A DNA stretch of 64,000 bases from Sweltsa coloradensis (lineage: Eukaryota > Arthropoda > Insecta > Plecoptera > Chloroperlidae): assembly GCA_024449915.1 (NCBI GenBank), contig JAMZAV010000312.1, positions 186,001 through 250,000 of the forward strand, read 5' to 3'. Within the stretch, counting starts at the first letter, position 1, and each line of letters begins with the position of its first letter. The translations under genes were made by a program, and so were the position numbers. The notes under the pieces were generated by a model that saw only the letters and a program-made list of their open reading frames with translations, searched no databases and was not told where the DNA came from. Below, one piece after another: positions 23,360 through 37,781 of the stretch.

Positions 23360-26300
23360 AAGTATATATGTGACCAGGTCTCAATTTGAGAAATATTTTA
23401 CGTTATCAACAGTGACTGTGTTAGGCTCGCCAATAGTTCTAGTTGATGTACTCAAGATATTCTCGACGGTTTGCTTGAGCTCAAACTAAGTTAAGTATTT
23501 ACAAAATGCATCAATGTTTCACGCCATGTTTACAGTGTTAAAACATTCTTTTTCTCAAAACACACCGAACTTGATTATACTAACATTAAAAAGCGTTCCC
23601 AAATTACAATTTAATTTTAATTTCACAGACATTTAAATTACCTAGTGTAAAATATCATTTGCTTTCTATGTATGCTATAGAGCTGTTGTGCATCTACAAC
23701 AAGTGGTAACAATAGTTACTATTGCTCAAATTACATTTGTCCATTATTATAATCTTCATTAACTGTCATTGTATTCAATCCATTCAATTATTACCGGTCT
23801 ATAAAAAAAAAATCGATCCAATTTTTTTTTACATTGTACACAAATAACTACCTATTTTGAAATGCAATACATTACAAAAAGTAACACGTATAACAAAATT
23901 ACAAAATTCCAATATTGTTTACACAATTTACCAAATCTAGCAACAAAATTTACAAAAAAGTTCCCTTTAACATTATTACTAAATTAACAGAATTTATCAA
24001 AGTCACCAAAGTTACAAAATGTATCAAATTTACACTAATCCTGTGCTCAACCAGTGCTGGTACTCTGCTGTTGAACGGTTGTTGCTTTCCATCCACCAGC
24101 AATGACAAAAGGTCATAAGTCCTCGCTCCCCGTTGTTGATGCGCAACTCCACTCTTTCAAGCGTCTACCTAGAGGCTTTTGTACATCAAGCTGATGAATC
24201 CAACAATTTACAGGATGTGTCCATATCGACAATGTCGTATTACAATACGAAGTCGTAGGCGCGACAAATTACTGTTCATTATGATGTTCTACTATGGGTG
24301 TCTCGTCGTTTCTCATATGTGATTGTGACACTGTTTATGTTTTTACACCCGCGTTATTAAAGCAAGGATTTAAACATAACAACTAATCACCTCACTTTGC
24401 TTGAGCTAATTAGAGTTTTTAATTGTTTGTTTATAGCATAATACGTACAAACGCAACTTAGGCCCATATATTATGAAATGCATTCATAATTTTTTGTGGC
24501 CATATAAATAATCCCAACGAAATATACAATATAAGTCGCTTATTTTGTAATGTTATTTTTCCATTGTTAAGACCCACATAGTTTTTTATTAATATTTTGT
24601 ATTAGTATTTATGTGTTTTGTGCACTTTAATGGACCTATTAGTTATAGATTTTTTACATTTGATAGCGCATTTTGCTATCTGGTTTTTCATTTATAATCC
24701 TCCATTGCTTGCATCACACTTTTGGATCTGCCCTGTTGTTGATTGGCGCTTTAAGTTTAAATAAATAAATATACATAAATAGACATACATATTTTGACAA
24801 CACTACAGAATTATCGATTTGTTATTTATTTATCAATCCCAATCATGTTTACCATACGCAGTTCTTTCGAACAAAAAACCCAAGACAACTATTTAAACTC
24901 CAGCGAACTCATCCGTTTTCTAGATTAACGCCGTTGTATATACTTGTGTGCATTGCGCCCTATGTGCAGTTACACAGCAACATTCTCTAGGTTTGACATG
25001 TGCATTACGTGTCCTATTCTGTGACTTGCACACCATATCATCCTGAACTATAGATTAGACTTAGGACTAGGGTGTAATCGTTGAGGACTCTTTCTACCTG
25101 TATAATGCAGGTCTGATAATATGCAAACTGCATGCACTTTCACTCGCAGATTACGCTCGCAGTCGTATGGGTGTATTCTCAAGTTGAAAGGTTGTGATTT
25201 CTGGGCTTCCGGTTTCATTTTCCATCATTTTTCATACGTTCAGTTGCATTTTCAGTGGCCCATAGTTAAAACTGACATGCAAGACGCTTTATTGTGCATG
25301 TTTTTATTATTTGTTGTTTATGTACGTAAGAGTGAATAGCGTTGTTCTTCGAGTTAATTGTGAATATATAGAGGAATAGGATAGTCGATGTAAGTATCTG
25401 ATTCATTATCCAAAGTTCGAAACCAGTTTCCGTGCGCATATACTCATCATCAGTACCGGACACAACTGTGTAAGCCGTGGATAATACAAGATGGAACAGT
25501 TACTTTATGAATTTAAATTGATTTTTTTTATATAAATAATACAAACATACAAAATACAATAACATAATATATAACATAATAACATAATACAATTCAAACA
25601 CAAACAAATCAGTATAACGACCCGTTGTAAAATATACACTTAGAAAATATATCTAGTTCATACTTTAGTAACGTAATTGTGACAATGCATACCGAATTCT
25701 ATATGTATGTTGGCTAAGGAATAGAGCCATTATTATTTTCGGATTTTGAGGTAAGAAATTGCTTTATTTTAAGCCATTTTAAAAAACAATATGTTCTCAG
25801 TTTGTTTTTCAACCTATAATTTAGGGGTATATGTTTGTTCAAATAACCGAAATTGGGATGTCCAAACGAGAAGCATATATGGGCCCTACCTATAGGATTT
25901 GATGTATGTTCGTATTAGTATTAAAATGTTCGTTTTTTACAAATTTGTTTTTAACGATTTTTGTATAACGAAACTCGATCATTATCCTTCAACGGAAGTT
26001 TGTCACAGAAAGTTGATTATCCGATAAATAGCAATGACATTTACCCCCCAAAAAAATTATTTTTTGTGACACCATCCATTTATTCGAATTGAATACAATT
26101 GCTTACATTTTACTGTTGGTTTTTAGTTTATCTTTTCACATTGCTAACTTAAAAGATTTAAAAATGTGATTCAGACTACAGTAGTTATAACTTATAATAC
26201 AAAATATCGAACATCACGGCCAGAACATCTGTTAGCTACCCGAGCATTTTATCAATGTATTTTATTGGTCTAATCACAATTCTACATGTTTGCTTTATGA

Positions 26301-27354
26301 AATAAAAATATACCAAAACTTCAAACCTAAAGATTCTAGTTCACAATTTCTAAATAAAATGTCGATAAGACCCCTTCGTTTTTTTGAGTGTTTTTTTTGT
26401 TATGTAACTTCTATTTCTCACGGCAGAAACTATTTAGGAATAACCATAGTTATAGAAATTACCGGACTATCGTCAAACATTTCCAAAATACGTTACATAT
26501 TATGTGTAGCTACTAGCTAGGGTATTTTGGTAATATCTATCTCGTTATTATAGGCGTTCATGTTTAATTAGTTTATAGTGTACAGTTTCAGTGCATAGTT
26601 TTAGATCATCGTTTTTTCTTCGTGTTTAGTTATGGTTATAGATCCTTGGCCATGAGTTCATTTCATTTTCCTACATTAAGTGTTCAATCTTAGTTTTCAG
26701 TTTTCCCGTGGTATTGTCTAGATTTGTTTTGTTTCCTCCATACTGAGTTTTAACAAACACGGCGTTGTCAATCGTGGAGTGCATCCTGTTATTAAAACCA
26801 GGACTCGAGTACATAATTATTGTCTTACGTCGGAGCCGGAACAAAGATGCATCACTGTAATAATACACTTCAATCTGACAGGGTCAAGGTGAAGCAAATG
26901 TGGAGTTATTTATCACTTGACGTAAACGAAATACCTGCCGGCCTGAGTGTAAGAAGTGTCACCAACTTCCTGTGACTCTCAAGTACCAAGAGTCTTATGA
27001 ACGTCGAGTCTGCATTTGATTGCACAGTCATTCTAGTACTTGTAAGTGTTCACGTAATGAAATATGAGTTGAAACAATAATGACATTGTCGGTTACGGTT
27101 ATCACCAGCACCATCGTCAATTTACTATCACCACAGATTTGGAAAATAGGAAAATACGTACAATTGAGAACATTCTGAATGTTACTAAAAGTAGATAAAC
27201 ATTTTGTTCTTTGTCTTAATTTGACTAATTCAATCGTCGGTGACAAACAAATTAAGTCCAATAAAAAACAAGTAATAATAACAAGAATTGAATCGCACAC
27301 TCAAAATTTTCAAATTTTTATCGAGGTAAAGTTGTACAAGTTTCAGGGTGCAAT
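23360..27354. other. Non-coding, unique-looking AT-rich sequence
   Basis: Includes a low-complexity stretch (about 23830-24030) built on repeated aaattacaaa/accaaa motifs and a (ataacat)n-like stretch at 25555-25590. No exon signal recognised; open frames up to 90 codons lack family features. Confidence 0.5.
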
Positions 27355-27572
27355 GTATGCCCCACTTCGGGTGTTGCAGATAGGACAATTGTGAAGGGAT
27401 GTCCGAGGTCTAGTATTTAATCTCTTGTATTCGCAGTAACGACTGGGCAAAACCTCGAAAAAAACCTTCAGTCAGGATTTCCGGTCACGACGGTATTCGA
27501 AACCGAGACCTCCCGAATCAGAGTCAAGCGCTTAGCGCTCGAGCCAACACTGTCGGTAGTGTTAACTATTTT
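27355..27572 (-). mobile_element. tRNA-derived SINE, family S, reverse orientation
   Basis: The reverse complement reads accgacagtgttggctcgag cgctaagcgc, then box B-like gtttcgaataccgtcgtgac, cggaaatcctgactgaaggt, ctcggacatcccttcacaat and cctatctgcaaca. It is a near full-length copy. Confidence 0.82.
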
Positions 27573-30500
27573 ATTTTTTAGTCTTGAAAGTCTAGAACAT
27601 TGTAATACTAGATAGACATCAAACTTCGACAAATTTTACTACAATATGTAGCATAGCGCCATTCATAGTAAGAAGAGCAAAATCTTGTTTAGTTTATTGG
27701 GCATTTATTAAATAAACGCATATGCTTCATTATGTGTATAGAATGACAGATAAAATTACGTGTTTTGGCACTATGGTGTGTACATAATAATAAAAGAAAA
27801 AATAATACATAAAAAAATAATACATTACAATAACGATAGATTAAGACCAAGAGGTACAATAAGAATATGCATAGGGTATAAACTTTTTTTAAACTTTGGA
27901 ACTTTGTGAGAACTCCTGTTTTTTTCGAGGTTGGTAACGGAAATGCGGAAATTTAAATCTTGTCATTATCCACAGGACAATAAAACCAGCTGTGTTAGGC
28001 CTAGTGCTTTTTCAGCAATTATTTTGTGATTTGTTTTACTCCTAGAAACTAAAGACTAATTTTTTTATATAGTTAGATAAAAATAATGATGATGGTGAAT
28101 GATGATGAATGTCATTTTTGACGTTAGACATAATATTTTAGTTTATTTTTTGGTGTGATCCTCTTTTTCATCGTCTAGAATCAAAAACGTTGCTAACAGA
28201 ATACTCTGATTACTTGAAAAGAAAAACGCTTATGTAATCAGTTCAAAATGATGGCTTCGGAAGTAGACAAATACGTGTTATTATGAAATGGGTCACTGTT
28301 CTAGACGTTCATCTAAGATAAGTCTTGTCTGCTATACTCTCCAATCAATTAAGGTTTTAAAACCTACTTGTTACGAGTAACTTATTAAATTCGAGCTTTG
28401 TTCACATCTGGTCAATTTACTTTGGATGACTACATAGATAGATCCATGGTGTACTTATCAGTACAAAGTACATGTTAACATCAATAAAATTACCAATGTA
28501 ACAACGAACGAATGAAATTACGGTGTTTATAATATGGCTTAATTGTGTTGCTTGATCAAGTGATTTAGATAACTGCAACCAAGGGTACACTATCAGATAT
28601 AATAAACTTTACCCATTTAATTTCATTTTTATTAATTACGTGAAACAGTACATTGAAAAAACTTGGGACTACGTAGGTAGCCAACCCTTAGTCATGCGAG
28701 TGGCGCATGCTCAAAAGTGCTGCGTTATTTTGATCTTATCACCTGTATTGCACCAGTATGAAGAAATGACTTAATATTTTCGTCAGATCAACAGTTTGGC
28801 AGTTATTACGAAATTTATATTCTAATATGTAGTTTGTTTAAATACTGTGAGGCCTCCTGAACATTATTATGGTGTTATACTCTTACCTCAGAATGTGCAC
28901 GGGAGTACGATTGTCGACCTTACGGACGCCGATTTTCATTGTGGTTCAACCGCAGAGGTCAAACCGCAGAGGGGAAGTTCGCAAGTGCAGTAGAAAGAAA
29001 CCTACATTAAACTACATCATTTTTTTTTTTTACAAAAATGTGTATGTAACTTTAAAAAAAGAGTTGTCAAATTGATTTACATTTTCAGAAAAAAATGTCA
29101 GCATTATTTTAGGTATTAATAATGTTAATAACGTAATTTTTTGTCAAGCCTATAAATATCGGATATTCTCAGGTTTTAGCAGACTTTGCATGGATACTTT
29201 GAAGATTCACAAGGATGTTTTTCGTTTTCTTCGAACAACAAAAATTACATTCAGCTTGTCATTGTTACTAAAATCATGTCGTGTTTTGGATTTAATCTCT
29301 GATAAATTGACATCATCCTGTGGGTATAACAAGACCATATTACTCAACATAATGCACTTGCAGTTTGCATTATATGGTAGCTATTATTGTGATCTATTAC
29401 CGAAACAAATACAAGGAAACTATGTCTACTCTGACAAAGCCGCGCCATGCATCACGCGCCTTAGTAAGTGGAAACTGGGAACTTATTTATGTATGGTCTA
29501 GGGATAGATAAGGAAATTTCATAATATTTGTTTTGGCGATTATTATTGTTTAAAAGTTATATTGTCGCGTTCGGAATTAGATTCAAGTTGAAATACGTGA
29601 CAAGTTTAATTGACGGGGTTGTAATGGCAATGCTAGTTCTACAGAGGGCCATTTTAATATTTGGAGAAAGTGTATCTGATGTTAAGTCACACTATCTTAA
29701 TATAACTATCTCAATTTTTTGAAGTGTATAGAGGCTTACACCTTTGAATCTCTATGGTAAGTGTAAGCATTGAACAAATCACACATAACAGAGCTTCGTC
29801 TTTATAAATACGAAATTGGTTACATATCTGAAAATGTGTGAAATTTAGCTTCTTCTATCACACTTGTTTTGCTCTATAAAACCATAAAACGTTTCTACAT
29901 TTGATTTCTTAATCTTCACATAAATAACAGACTCTAACAATAATGTAACTATCTAATTTACGTGTTTCCAAAATGCCCAAAATGTCCATGCTAACGGGGA
30001 ACTTCCTGTTCACAATTTGAAAATTATTGTTCATACAAAATATCCGATCGTCAAACTTTTGAACTAGAATGCGTCAGTAAACTATTTCCATTCACTAATC
30101 ATAAATAATACACTTTTAAATCTACAATATATTTGAATGCTGTTTTGATTTTAAAACATATCATTTACGCATGAATTTATTTATACATACAAATTGACAC
30201 TTTACACATTTTATAAAATATAGACCCAAATCTAAGCATAATGTGTAAGTCTAAAAGCACCGAATTCAGATCGTGTTTACGAGAGATAAGTCGAACGGGC
30301 GTAGAGAAGTGCCTAATAATATGTATGGTATTTGATAAATAACATATCGACAGACTGTCTGTCAATTATACCAAAGCTTTACATCGGCCAGAAATCCTGG
30401 CTCATGACAAATAGAATCGAAGTCCTAGAGAAACGCCTTGTTTACATTTAATACATCTCAGTTTCTTGGAAGTGGTGTAGTAGTTTTGTACAGCTGTCCT

Positions 30501-31596
30501 AGTTGCAGCCAAGGTTAAACAACACAACAACAATGTTATCGAATGATATCATTACATTTACAATGAAGATAGCTTTTATGTGACCCTTGACTTCGTACAT
30601 ACTATGACGAAACTAATTATTGTGAAGATGTAATAAATTGGAAGTTAATTGATGAAATCAACGATATTTCTATCTAGATGCATCAATCAATCATTCGTAA
30701 ATCTCATTAACCAATTGGAATCAGTCAATCCGTTGGTCGCAATCCTTCAGTAACCAATGACAACTAGGCATTGGCAAACGCGAGTACTTGAAACGTGAAC
30801 ACTTGTGTCTATGTGTGAAAATAAGCGTGTATGTGATTGACGAGCTGCGGAAAATTACAGACACGTTTATTTTAAATTTTTAATTGTTTTTCTTGTTTTA
30901 TTCTTTTTTTAAATAGGTTGACTGGTGATTGGGTATCTGCCATTAGCTGCCATAAACATTTCCGTAATGCCTAGATGTAACTTCGTTTTAACATTTCTAA
31001 TACCAATTAGGTGCTTTAATGAAATAAAATAATGGAATAAAATCGTTATACCTAAATACTTATATAGAAACAATTTAGGAATTTAAAAACATCCGTCATA
31101 GGCGGGTCTCCCGGTTGTCGATCGGACTCTTTAACCCCTGACCTTCTGAATAGTATTCTTATACGTAAATAAATCAATCTTTTTACACTTTCAGAAATAA
31201 ATAATTTTGTGTCTAGATAGTTGAAGCTTAGATTTGCCCACATAAGACATTCGAAAGGTATAGTTTTTTCTTAATTATTTTGTATTTTGTTTTGTAAGTC
31301 TAGTATCGCAAAGACTTTGAAGTGACCAAGCAGACTCGTCTAAATTTAGTCTATTCGCAAGCAACACGAGACACGGCATCGCTAACCTTGTCTTCGTGTC
31401 GAATGACTCGACACACGGAGTTGACATATCCGTTAGGTAATTAAGATAACTCCACTGTGTCTGATGAGGCGACTACACTGAATGATTGTAAACTTAGGAT
31501 ATAAATAGCTATAGCTGCGATTAACCTTTTCAAACTTCTGTTTGAAGTTAAGAGCACCGCTTCCCTGCCCCCCAAAAACAATAGTGACATTTTAAG
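27573..31596. other. Non-coding, unique-looking AT-rich sequence
   Basis: No exon, RNA or repeat family recognised. The longest frames (103 codons at 29190-29501, 63-68 elsewhere) have no domain features. Confidence 0.5.
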
Positions 31597-32117
31597 AGGA
31601 AGGATCACCACCAATATTAAAACCACTCGAAATAACCTTATTTTAGTAATATCTCTCAAACGTATAACGCAAAATCGAAAAAAAGCTACTGGGTCTCACG
31701 TAGTTTCGTTAGAACTACACCCTGCATTAACAATTATTCAAATATTGTAATCAGTAGCGTTTTTAATTACGGAATACATTAATTTAATTAAACCTTGATA
31801 AAAATCATTACTTGGTTACAATAATTGAAAAAGGTTTGATGCCAGAAATAGTTCTAACTAAACCACATTGGACCAAGTATTCACTTTTTGGTTTTTATTT
31901 AGCGTTATAGTCTGTGGAACAAGCGTAAAAACATTTCAAATCCGGAAACCAGCACCAAAATTTAGGAGCAGGTAAAAGACGTATTTTAGAATGTTATTTT
32001 CACGGGGGACACGCATGGTAGCAAATAAGTCACCTGTCATGGCGTCCACAAGATGTCCGCCAAAATAATTCTTAAAATTGCTGTAACTCAAGAAGTTATC
32101 ATCAGATTTAAAAAATC

Positions 32118-32348
32118 AAAAATCAAAAATTTATAGTCCCAAAATTAAGTTCATGCTACTTTCCCGTTAATTGAATTAATGAATGAATGAATTAAATTAA
32201 TTGATATAATCACCATGTGTTGTGTAAAATTAACACAGTCACACTGGGAACCATTTGCATGCTTATTTTACAGAAAAATAATTTTGTGGGAAATTCAATT
32301 AACAGAAAAGTAGCAAGAACTTAATTTTGGGACAATAAATTTTTAATA
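32118..32348. repeat. Nested palindrome inside the 3.6-kb fold-back element
   Basis: The ends aaatttatagtcccaaaatt and its near complement (aattttgggacaataaattt) bracket about 230 bp with further internal pairing. The interior is rich in ttaattgaattaa motifs. Confidence 0.7.
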
Positions 32349-33060
32349 TTATACTCGCATTGTTTATATTTGATACTTCCGTTGGCATTTTGTATGTGTT
32401 TATTGAGTGACAACAACAATTATTGTGATATAAGTAATTCTTTACTTAATTTCTTAATTAATCGGTAAGTTATAGGAATTTTGTTTCGGGACATGACAAT
32501 TCGGATTCATTGGCATTATGTCAGTAAAGTAGTATATTTTTATGACGATCGATCGAGTTTTAGGTATACATAACAATACATATGTCAAAAGTGGGATAAT
32601 TTAACTAAAATGTAATTAATTCGGTGATTAATTAATTTAATTTAATTAATTATTTTTTTCATTACATTTATTTACCTTAAAACTAGCTTTAAAATGATTC
32701 TAAGGTCGACCACATTGTGTTAATTTTACAAAATTAATTGAGATTGTCATTATTTTTTTCAATTAATTGAATTAATAGAAAAGTGATTGGAATTAATTTT
32801 TGGAACTAATATTTTTTTGGTTCATTGTGGTTATATTGTTCTTGTGTGATACACTACGTGACTTTGGTACGTGAATAAGAAACTTTTAATTGTGATTTAA
32901 TTATTGCTTAATTTAATTAATAAATTAATCAAAAAGTTACAGGAATTTCGTTTCGAGACTTTAAATTTTGGATTAATTGGCGTTATTTTAATATAGTCTG
33001 AAAATTTTATGACAATCTAGCGAATTCTACGTATAAATAATTATGTATATACCAAAATGT

Positions 33061-33387
33061 GCTATAATTGCAATACATTGTAATAATATCTAGGTGCCCG
33101 TTAGGGCGCCGCAGCCAAGCCGCGGTGCGCTACACACTCAAGCACCTTATACACCAAGCAGAGTTGGGGTGATTTCGAGGTGTTACCCAGCCGTCATGTA
33201 ACGTGATGTGAACTTGAAAACTATCACAATCGAGGGGATTTAGGTACCTGACAACACATGCCAAATTTTATTGGGGTACGACCATTCCTTCTTGGTGAAA
33301 AAATGGCTTGAAACATGCTCAAAATCACTTTAAGGATGTTAGCTACTGCTACTGCTACTGCTACTACTGCTAACATCTAATACGTCG
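33061..33387. other. Locally GC-richer unique segment with a short (CTG)n-like tract
   Basis: Sequence from gtgcccgttagggcgccgca to ggcttgaaacatgctc differs in composition from the surrounding AT-rich filler. A (GCTACT)n tract is at 33342-33372. Not recognised; it could be a fragment of an unlisted repeat. Confidence 0.35.
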
Positions 33388-33525
33388 GCCCGCGATTCTG
33401 ACCAGACGGGTGGGACTACAATGTTCATATTTTACATGGACATTAAGGTTAGAGAAATATAGTCTCTTTTGAAAAAAAAAGTTGAAAAAGTTTGTTGGAA
33501 GGCTTCCAAATAAGGGTTTTAAAAT
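33388..33525 (+). mobile_element. GGATGAGC-family element, internal fragment
   Basis: Contains gattctgaccagacgggtgg gactacaatgttcatatttt, acatggacattaaggttaga and gttgaaaaagtttg, the internal block of the 21535/22595 elements, without either terminus. Confidence 0.7.
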
Positions 33526-34390
33526 AAGCCTTAAACACTAGGCATACAATCAACAAGTAACCATAGTTACTTGACACTTGTTGACGGTATAAGCAGAGTT
33601 AGGCGGGAAAGTGCGATACGTTAACAAATGGCGGACATTTTAAATTTTGCTTCTATGTGTGAAACGAGAAAAGTTGACATTATACTCTCATAAAACAAAT
33701 CAGAAACCGTCCCTGGCCTAGGCCCAGATGTAGAAAATTATTTATAATGTAAAAGTGTAGGTCTAAAGTTCCATTTGGCTATAGGACTAGTAAAATTCAT
33801 ACTTACATTACATGTTTGACAAGCCTAGCCAACCCTATGCCAGCACAACATTGTTCTGCCCGGTGGTTCTGCCACACAATACACAAGGTGTCGAATAATA
33901 TGAGCTTGCTCATCTGTTTGTTTACATAATTGCAACAATCAAATCATTTCATGCAACTCGTCTTTCGATTGGCCCGCGTTCATGAAGGCACTGCCATCTA
34001 GAATAAATATAGAACTTTTTCGAGCTCTTTGCTATACGCAAATCTTTTTAAAGTGTTTGGATTTCGTGATACTCTTTCAACTCACAAACCCATGACGTTT
34101 TCCACGATACCGTTCAAGAATACCAATTCCTTCGAAAACGAAAACGACTTCGTTTTCAAATTGCGTTTTCAACTCATCTCCCACGAACTCAAGAATTGGG
34201 GTCCAGTCCTTATACCGTCGTTATACCATGGTTATACCACCTATACCCAGGATGTACATGAATCCGGGTCTAGATATTTTACATCCTATATTGTTACTGC
34301 TAATACCATAGAAATTAAATCAACTTTGATAAAAATATTATATTTTAACAAATAATTTTGTAATGGAACTTGAAAAAGTAATGAGATCAC

Positions 34391-34800
34391 ACACATAACA
34401 AAAACTTGTAGAAATACAGCCAAACCTTACACACTCAAAAGGAATGAGATCTAAAAAAGGGCCAAGCTCATCTACCCTTCCACATTTGCGCATTCTTAAT
34501 TCATAAACGCACAGTGTCCCATAACAGCATCCTCGAAAAGCTTGGCAAAATAGAATTTGCATGTTATTACGTTTAAATTAATTAGAAAAAAAGAACTTGG
34601 ATAAACTATTACGTTAAATTAATAATCGCAAATTCTATTTTGCCAAGCTTTTCGAGGATGCTGTTATGGGACACTGTACGTTTATGAATTAAGAATGCGC
34701 AAATGTGGAAGGGTAGATGAGCTTGGCCCTTTTTTTAGATCTCATTCCTTTTGAGTGTGTAAGGTTTGGCTGTATTTCTACAAGTTTTTGTTATGTGTTA
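34391..34800. repeat. Nested palindrome, about 410 bp, with 170-bp arms
   Basis: The arm 34391-34560 (cacataacaaaaacttgtag to aatagaatttgc) is an almost exact inverted copy of 34629-34800. The loop is about 68 bp (34561-34628). It is nested in the right half of the larger fold-back element. Confidence 0.9.
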
Positions 34801-35170
34801 TTAATATAATTAAAACTATTGTATTAACAGTAAAATTTCTGATGACATTTTGTAGAGCATTAAAAACCGAATAAAACAAAACCTAGTTTATCCAAATCTG
34901 ATGATTACTTCTTGAGTTACAGCAATTTTAAGAATTATTTTGGCGGCCATCTTGTGGACGCCATGACAGGTGACTTATTTGCTACCATGCGTGTCCCCCG
35001 TGAAAATAACATTCTAAAATATGTCTTTTACTTCCTCCTAAATTTTGATGCTGGTTTCCGGATTTGAAATGTTCCTATAGTTTTAGCAGCTTGTTCCACG
35101 GACTATTATGTACAGAGTTATTACTAAAATAAGGTTATTTCGGGTGGTTTTAATATTGGCGGTAGTCCTT

Positions 35171-37423
35171 CAAATGTAGCAAACGAGTGGGTGACGTAAA
35201 GTGTTTGCTTCTACTGAATGTGATGTGTATTTATTTTATGACTCTGAACTAAGTTCTTGTATCATCTTTCTGTAAAGTCGTGTGCTAGATGAGTGTGATT
35301 ATTTAAACCCATTGTATATAGCTTTTATAAATTTATTTTTATGCGGAGTGATGTATATAATGTGACATCGACGTGGAACATTGACCTGGGTTTAAAATCG
35401 CTCTCGTCAATGGTTAAAATATGCATCGCATGCGTCTTGCAACGATGCATTTATGTTTTTATTTGTAGAGCCATCTAAACGAGCATTAACTGTCATAACA
35501 ACAACATCAGGAGATTTGTATTTGAGATCATCACTAACTCTATTTTGCTAATTGAGCTTGTTCAAAGGTTCACAAAGATTTGACAATATTAAAACAAACT
35601 TTTTATTGTCTATGTTTGCTATTTAAACAATTTTATAGCTACATTAGCGGTTTATAGTTGAAACTATGATCAAGGCATGGTTTTGAAAACGTAATTATCA
35701 CGTCATCAAATTAATGGTTAATAATACTCGTGTAGTACTTCTCGCCTATACATAATGGTGCGGATTTCACTTAAAACCATTGACTGTCGCACCCGTCAAG
35801 GAGTTCATTCCTGTTTAACTTGTAAGTATTTTTTACATTTTTCGCTACAGTTTGGTAAAACAAAGGTTATAATATATTAAAAATAGGAATTAAGTCTGAT
35901 ATTTAGATTTGAGTAAGTGAACTTTCTGACAGATATTGACATCTGAAACTGATTCAAGACTGATTTAAGAGACAAAGTTTTGGGTAGCTCTATTTGCATG
36001 TAGAGTTGTTTAACATTTGTAATTATGTCTTAAGGTTAAAGTCTACTTGTAACAAACCATCTTTGCCTCATTTAGATTTACACAATAGTAATATTCATCA
36101 CTTTCGAAATCAACTAAAATAAATAACATTGTATAAACTTCACTAATGTCTTCAGTCGCTCGTGCACTCACAATTTATATTTACTTTTTACACACTCGCA
36201 CAATCATTCACCTAAACATTCATACAACACAACACACATAAATTCATGTTTATTTTTATAGTCATTTTTATGTAACTAATTTTATTTTGTATTGTCGCCT
36301 TATGTTTTGTATTTTGGTAAATTGCACTTGTGGGACTTTTGTCATGTTGTAATGTGGCCACAAATAAATAAATCTTAAAAGTGACGAACGCAATAAAACC
36401 AAATGATTATTTATTAAATCCCTAGTCTCGACTCAGCCCATCAGAGTGCTACCTACAGTTGTCATCTTCAGACATCTCTGACCGCATCCTTAATCTAGGG
36501 ATTTCTCAAGATTATTGAAATGTCATGCAAAATAATGTTTTCTTGAAAACCTATTAAAGCTCTAATGTAACGCCTCTTCACGGCTTAACAACACCTGCTC
36601 TGACGTATTCTCGGGAATTTCCAATCGCTTTGTTATTTGCGTTTTTTTCCTGGGCGGCACTTGATAATTTTACAGTTCTTACTTGCAGCTTGACCCTCGC
36701 TTGTAAGATCTAGGCCTGACTAGCTACGCTCACCTAGTCGACTCTTGCATTAATAGTCTTCCCAAAACGCCGGTTTCAAACAGTTCACATGATAAAATTA
36801 CCTCGCCCAACTATCACGGCATCATTGGACCACATTGGACTTCGTACTGTGTAACTAGTTAAAAAAATAAACTGTTTGTAAGGCACTTTAAAAAATAAAC
36901 TGTGAATTTTCTATTTCAATGTTTGTTTGACAAACAGAGCTGGCTCCATTAACACATTTTCTCATGTCACTGAAAAAATGTAAGATATTTATATTTTATG
37001 ACCAACTGAAATCTTTCCATTTCGATTTGTTTCTTCATCTAGATTAATTCCTTACGTTAGGTGGTTCGTCATTTAACCGCTCCTTCCATTATTGGGTCAA
37101 CTTTATTAGTTAATTAATTCCATTAGTAGTTAGTAACACCTTCACCAATTTCCCATTGATCTATCTTGAGTTTGACCACTTCGATTCTTTATACCGGTTT
37201 ATCTTTACAATTACGTTTTATTTTATAATCGATTTTCATCAATTGCTATCATAAGCTAGTTAATCTATAAAAAATCCGTCAATTATTGGTTCATCGCAAT
37301 AGTTTATTAATTTTTTACTTCATCTTCACTGATTTCTAACAGTTTTAGCTATTGTGAATCTTTATCAATTTTCATTTCATTTTTGGTATGGTTCAACTTC
37401 ACCAGTCGACTAAATTTGTTACT
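35171..37423. other. Non-coding upstream region of the SLC5-like gene
   Basis: No TATA box or initiator is convincing. The first coding exon starts with a splice acceptor, so the promoter may lie anywhere upstream. Nothing else recognised. Confidence 0.45.
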
Positions 37424-37690
37424 TACTCCCCGAATCTAGCGGCGAGCTCTGGTAATCGTCGTCGGGGACCTTGCCCCCTTCCTTTGACGACCCCTTGACA
37501 ACGATGACGACAATGACACCACGAACGATGACAAAGACAATGACGACCGCGACATGAGAACCCCCTTTCCTCCCCTTACCCGTGGCTGGTTCTGACCAGC
37601 ATGGGCCCCTCCTCCCCATATCCCCATGACTATAGAGTGGTGCATTATGACCTAACGGTTGACGCGTCCTTAATCCAAGTAACCAAAAAC
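37424..37690 (+). mobile_element. Repeat family F, copy 2, directly upstream of the first coding exon
   Basis: The body matches copy 1 (ggcgagctctggtaatcgtc, gatgacgaccgcgacatgag, cccgtggctggttctgacca, gcatgggcccctcctcccca, gcattatgacctaacggttg, acgcgtccttaatccaagta). It ends about 90 bp before the splice acceptor at 37781, so it lies in the presumed 5' intron. An open frame runs from it into the exon but is not thought to be translated. Confidence 0.8.
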
Positions 37691-37781
37691 TCATCTCCCA
37701 AGCGTATAAAGACAGACATTCACGCCATGAAATTTGTCTTTATTCAATTCACCAGTTTGACCGCTCCTCTGTGTGTTTCAG

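Larger units (their letters stand above)
31597..35170. mobile_element. Large fold-back element, about 3.6 kb, with interrupted inverted arms
   Basis: Left blocks about 31597-31652 and 31905-32112 are inverted copies of right blocks about 35113-35170 and 34890-35108. Examples are ccaatattaaaaccactcga with its complement near 35145, and gtcacctgtcatggcgtcca with tggacgccatgacaggtgac. The left arm has about 250 extra bp between the blocks. Two smaller palindromes are nested inside, next to the arms. No transposase is visible. Confidence 0.8.

Noticed and set aside
27355..27572. Real tRNA gene in the SINE head
   Set aside because: Box A and B are present but the anticodon arm is not canonical and the body is shared with other SINE copies.
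29190..29501. 103-codon open frame
   Set aside because: No domain, signal peptide or repeat of hydrophobic pattern that I recognise; length is within chance for AT-rich sequence of this size.
34029..34355. 108-codon open frame
   Set aside because: Lies inside the large fold-back element and runs up to the nested palindrome; no family features.
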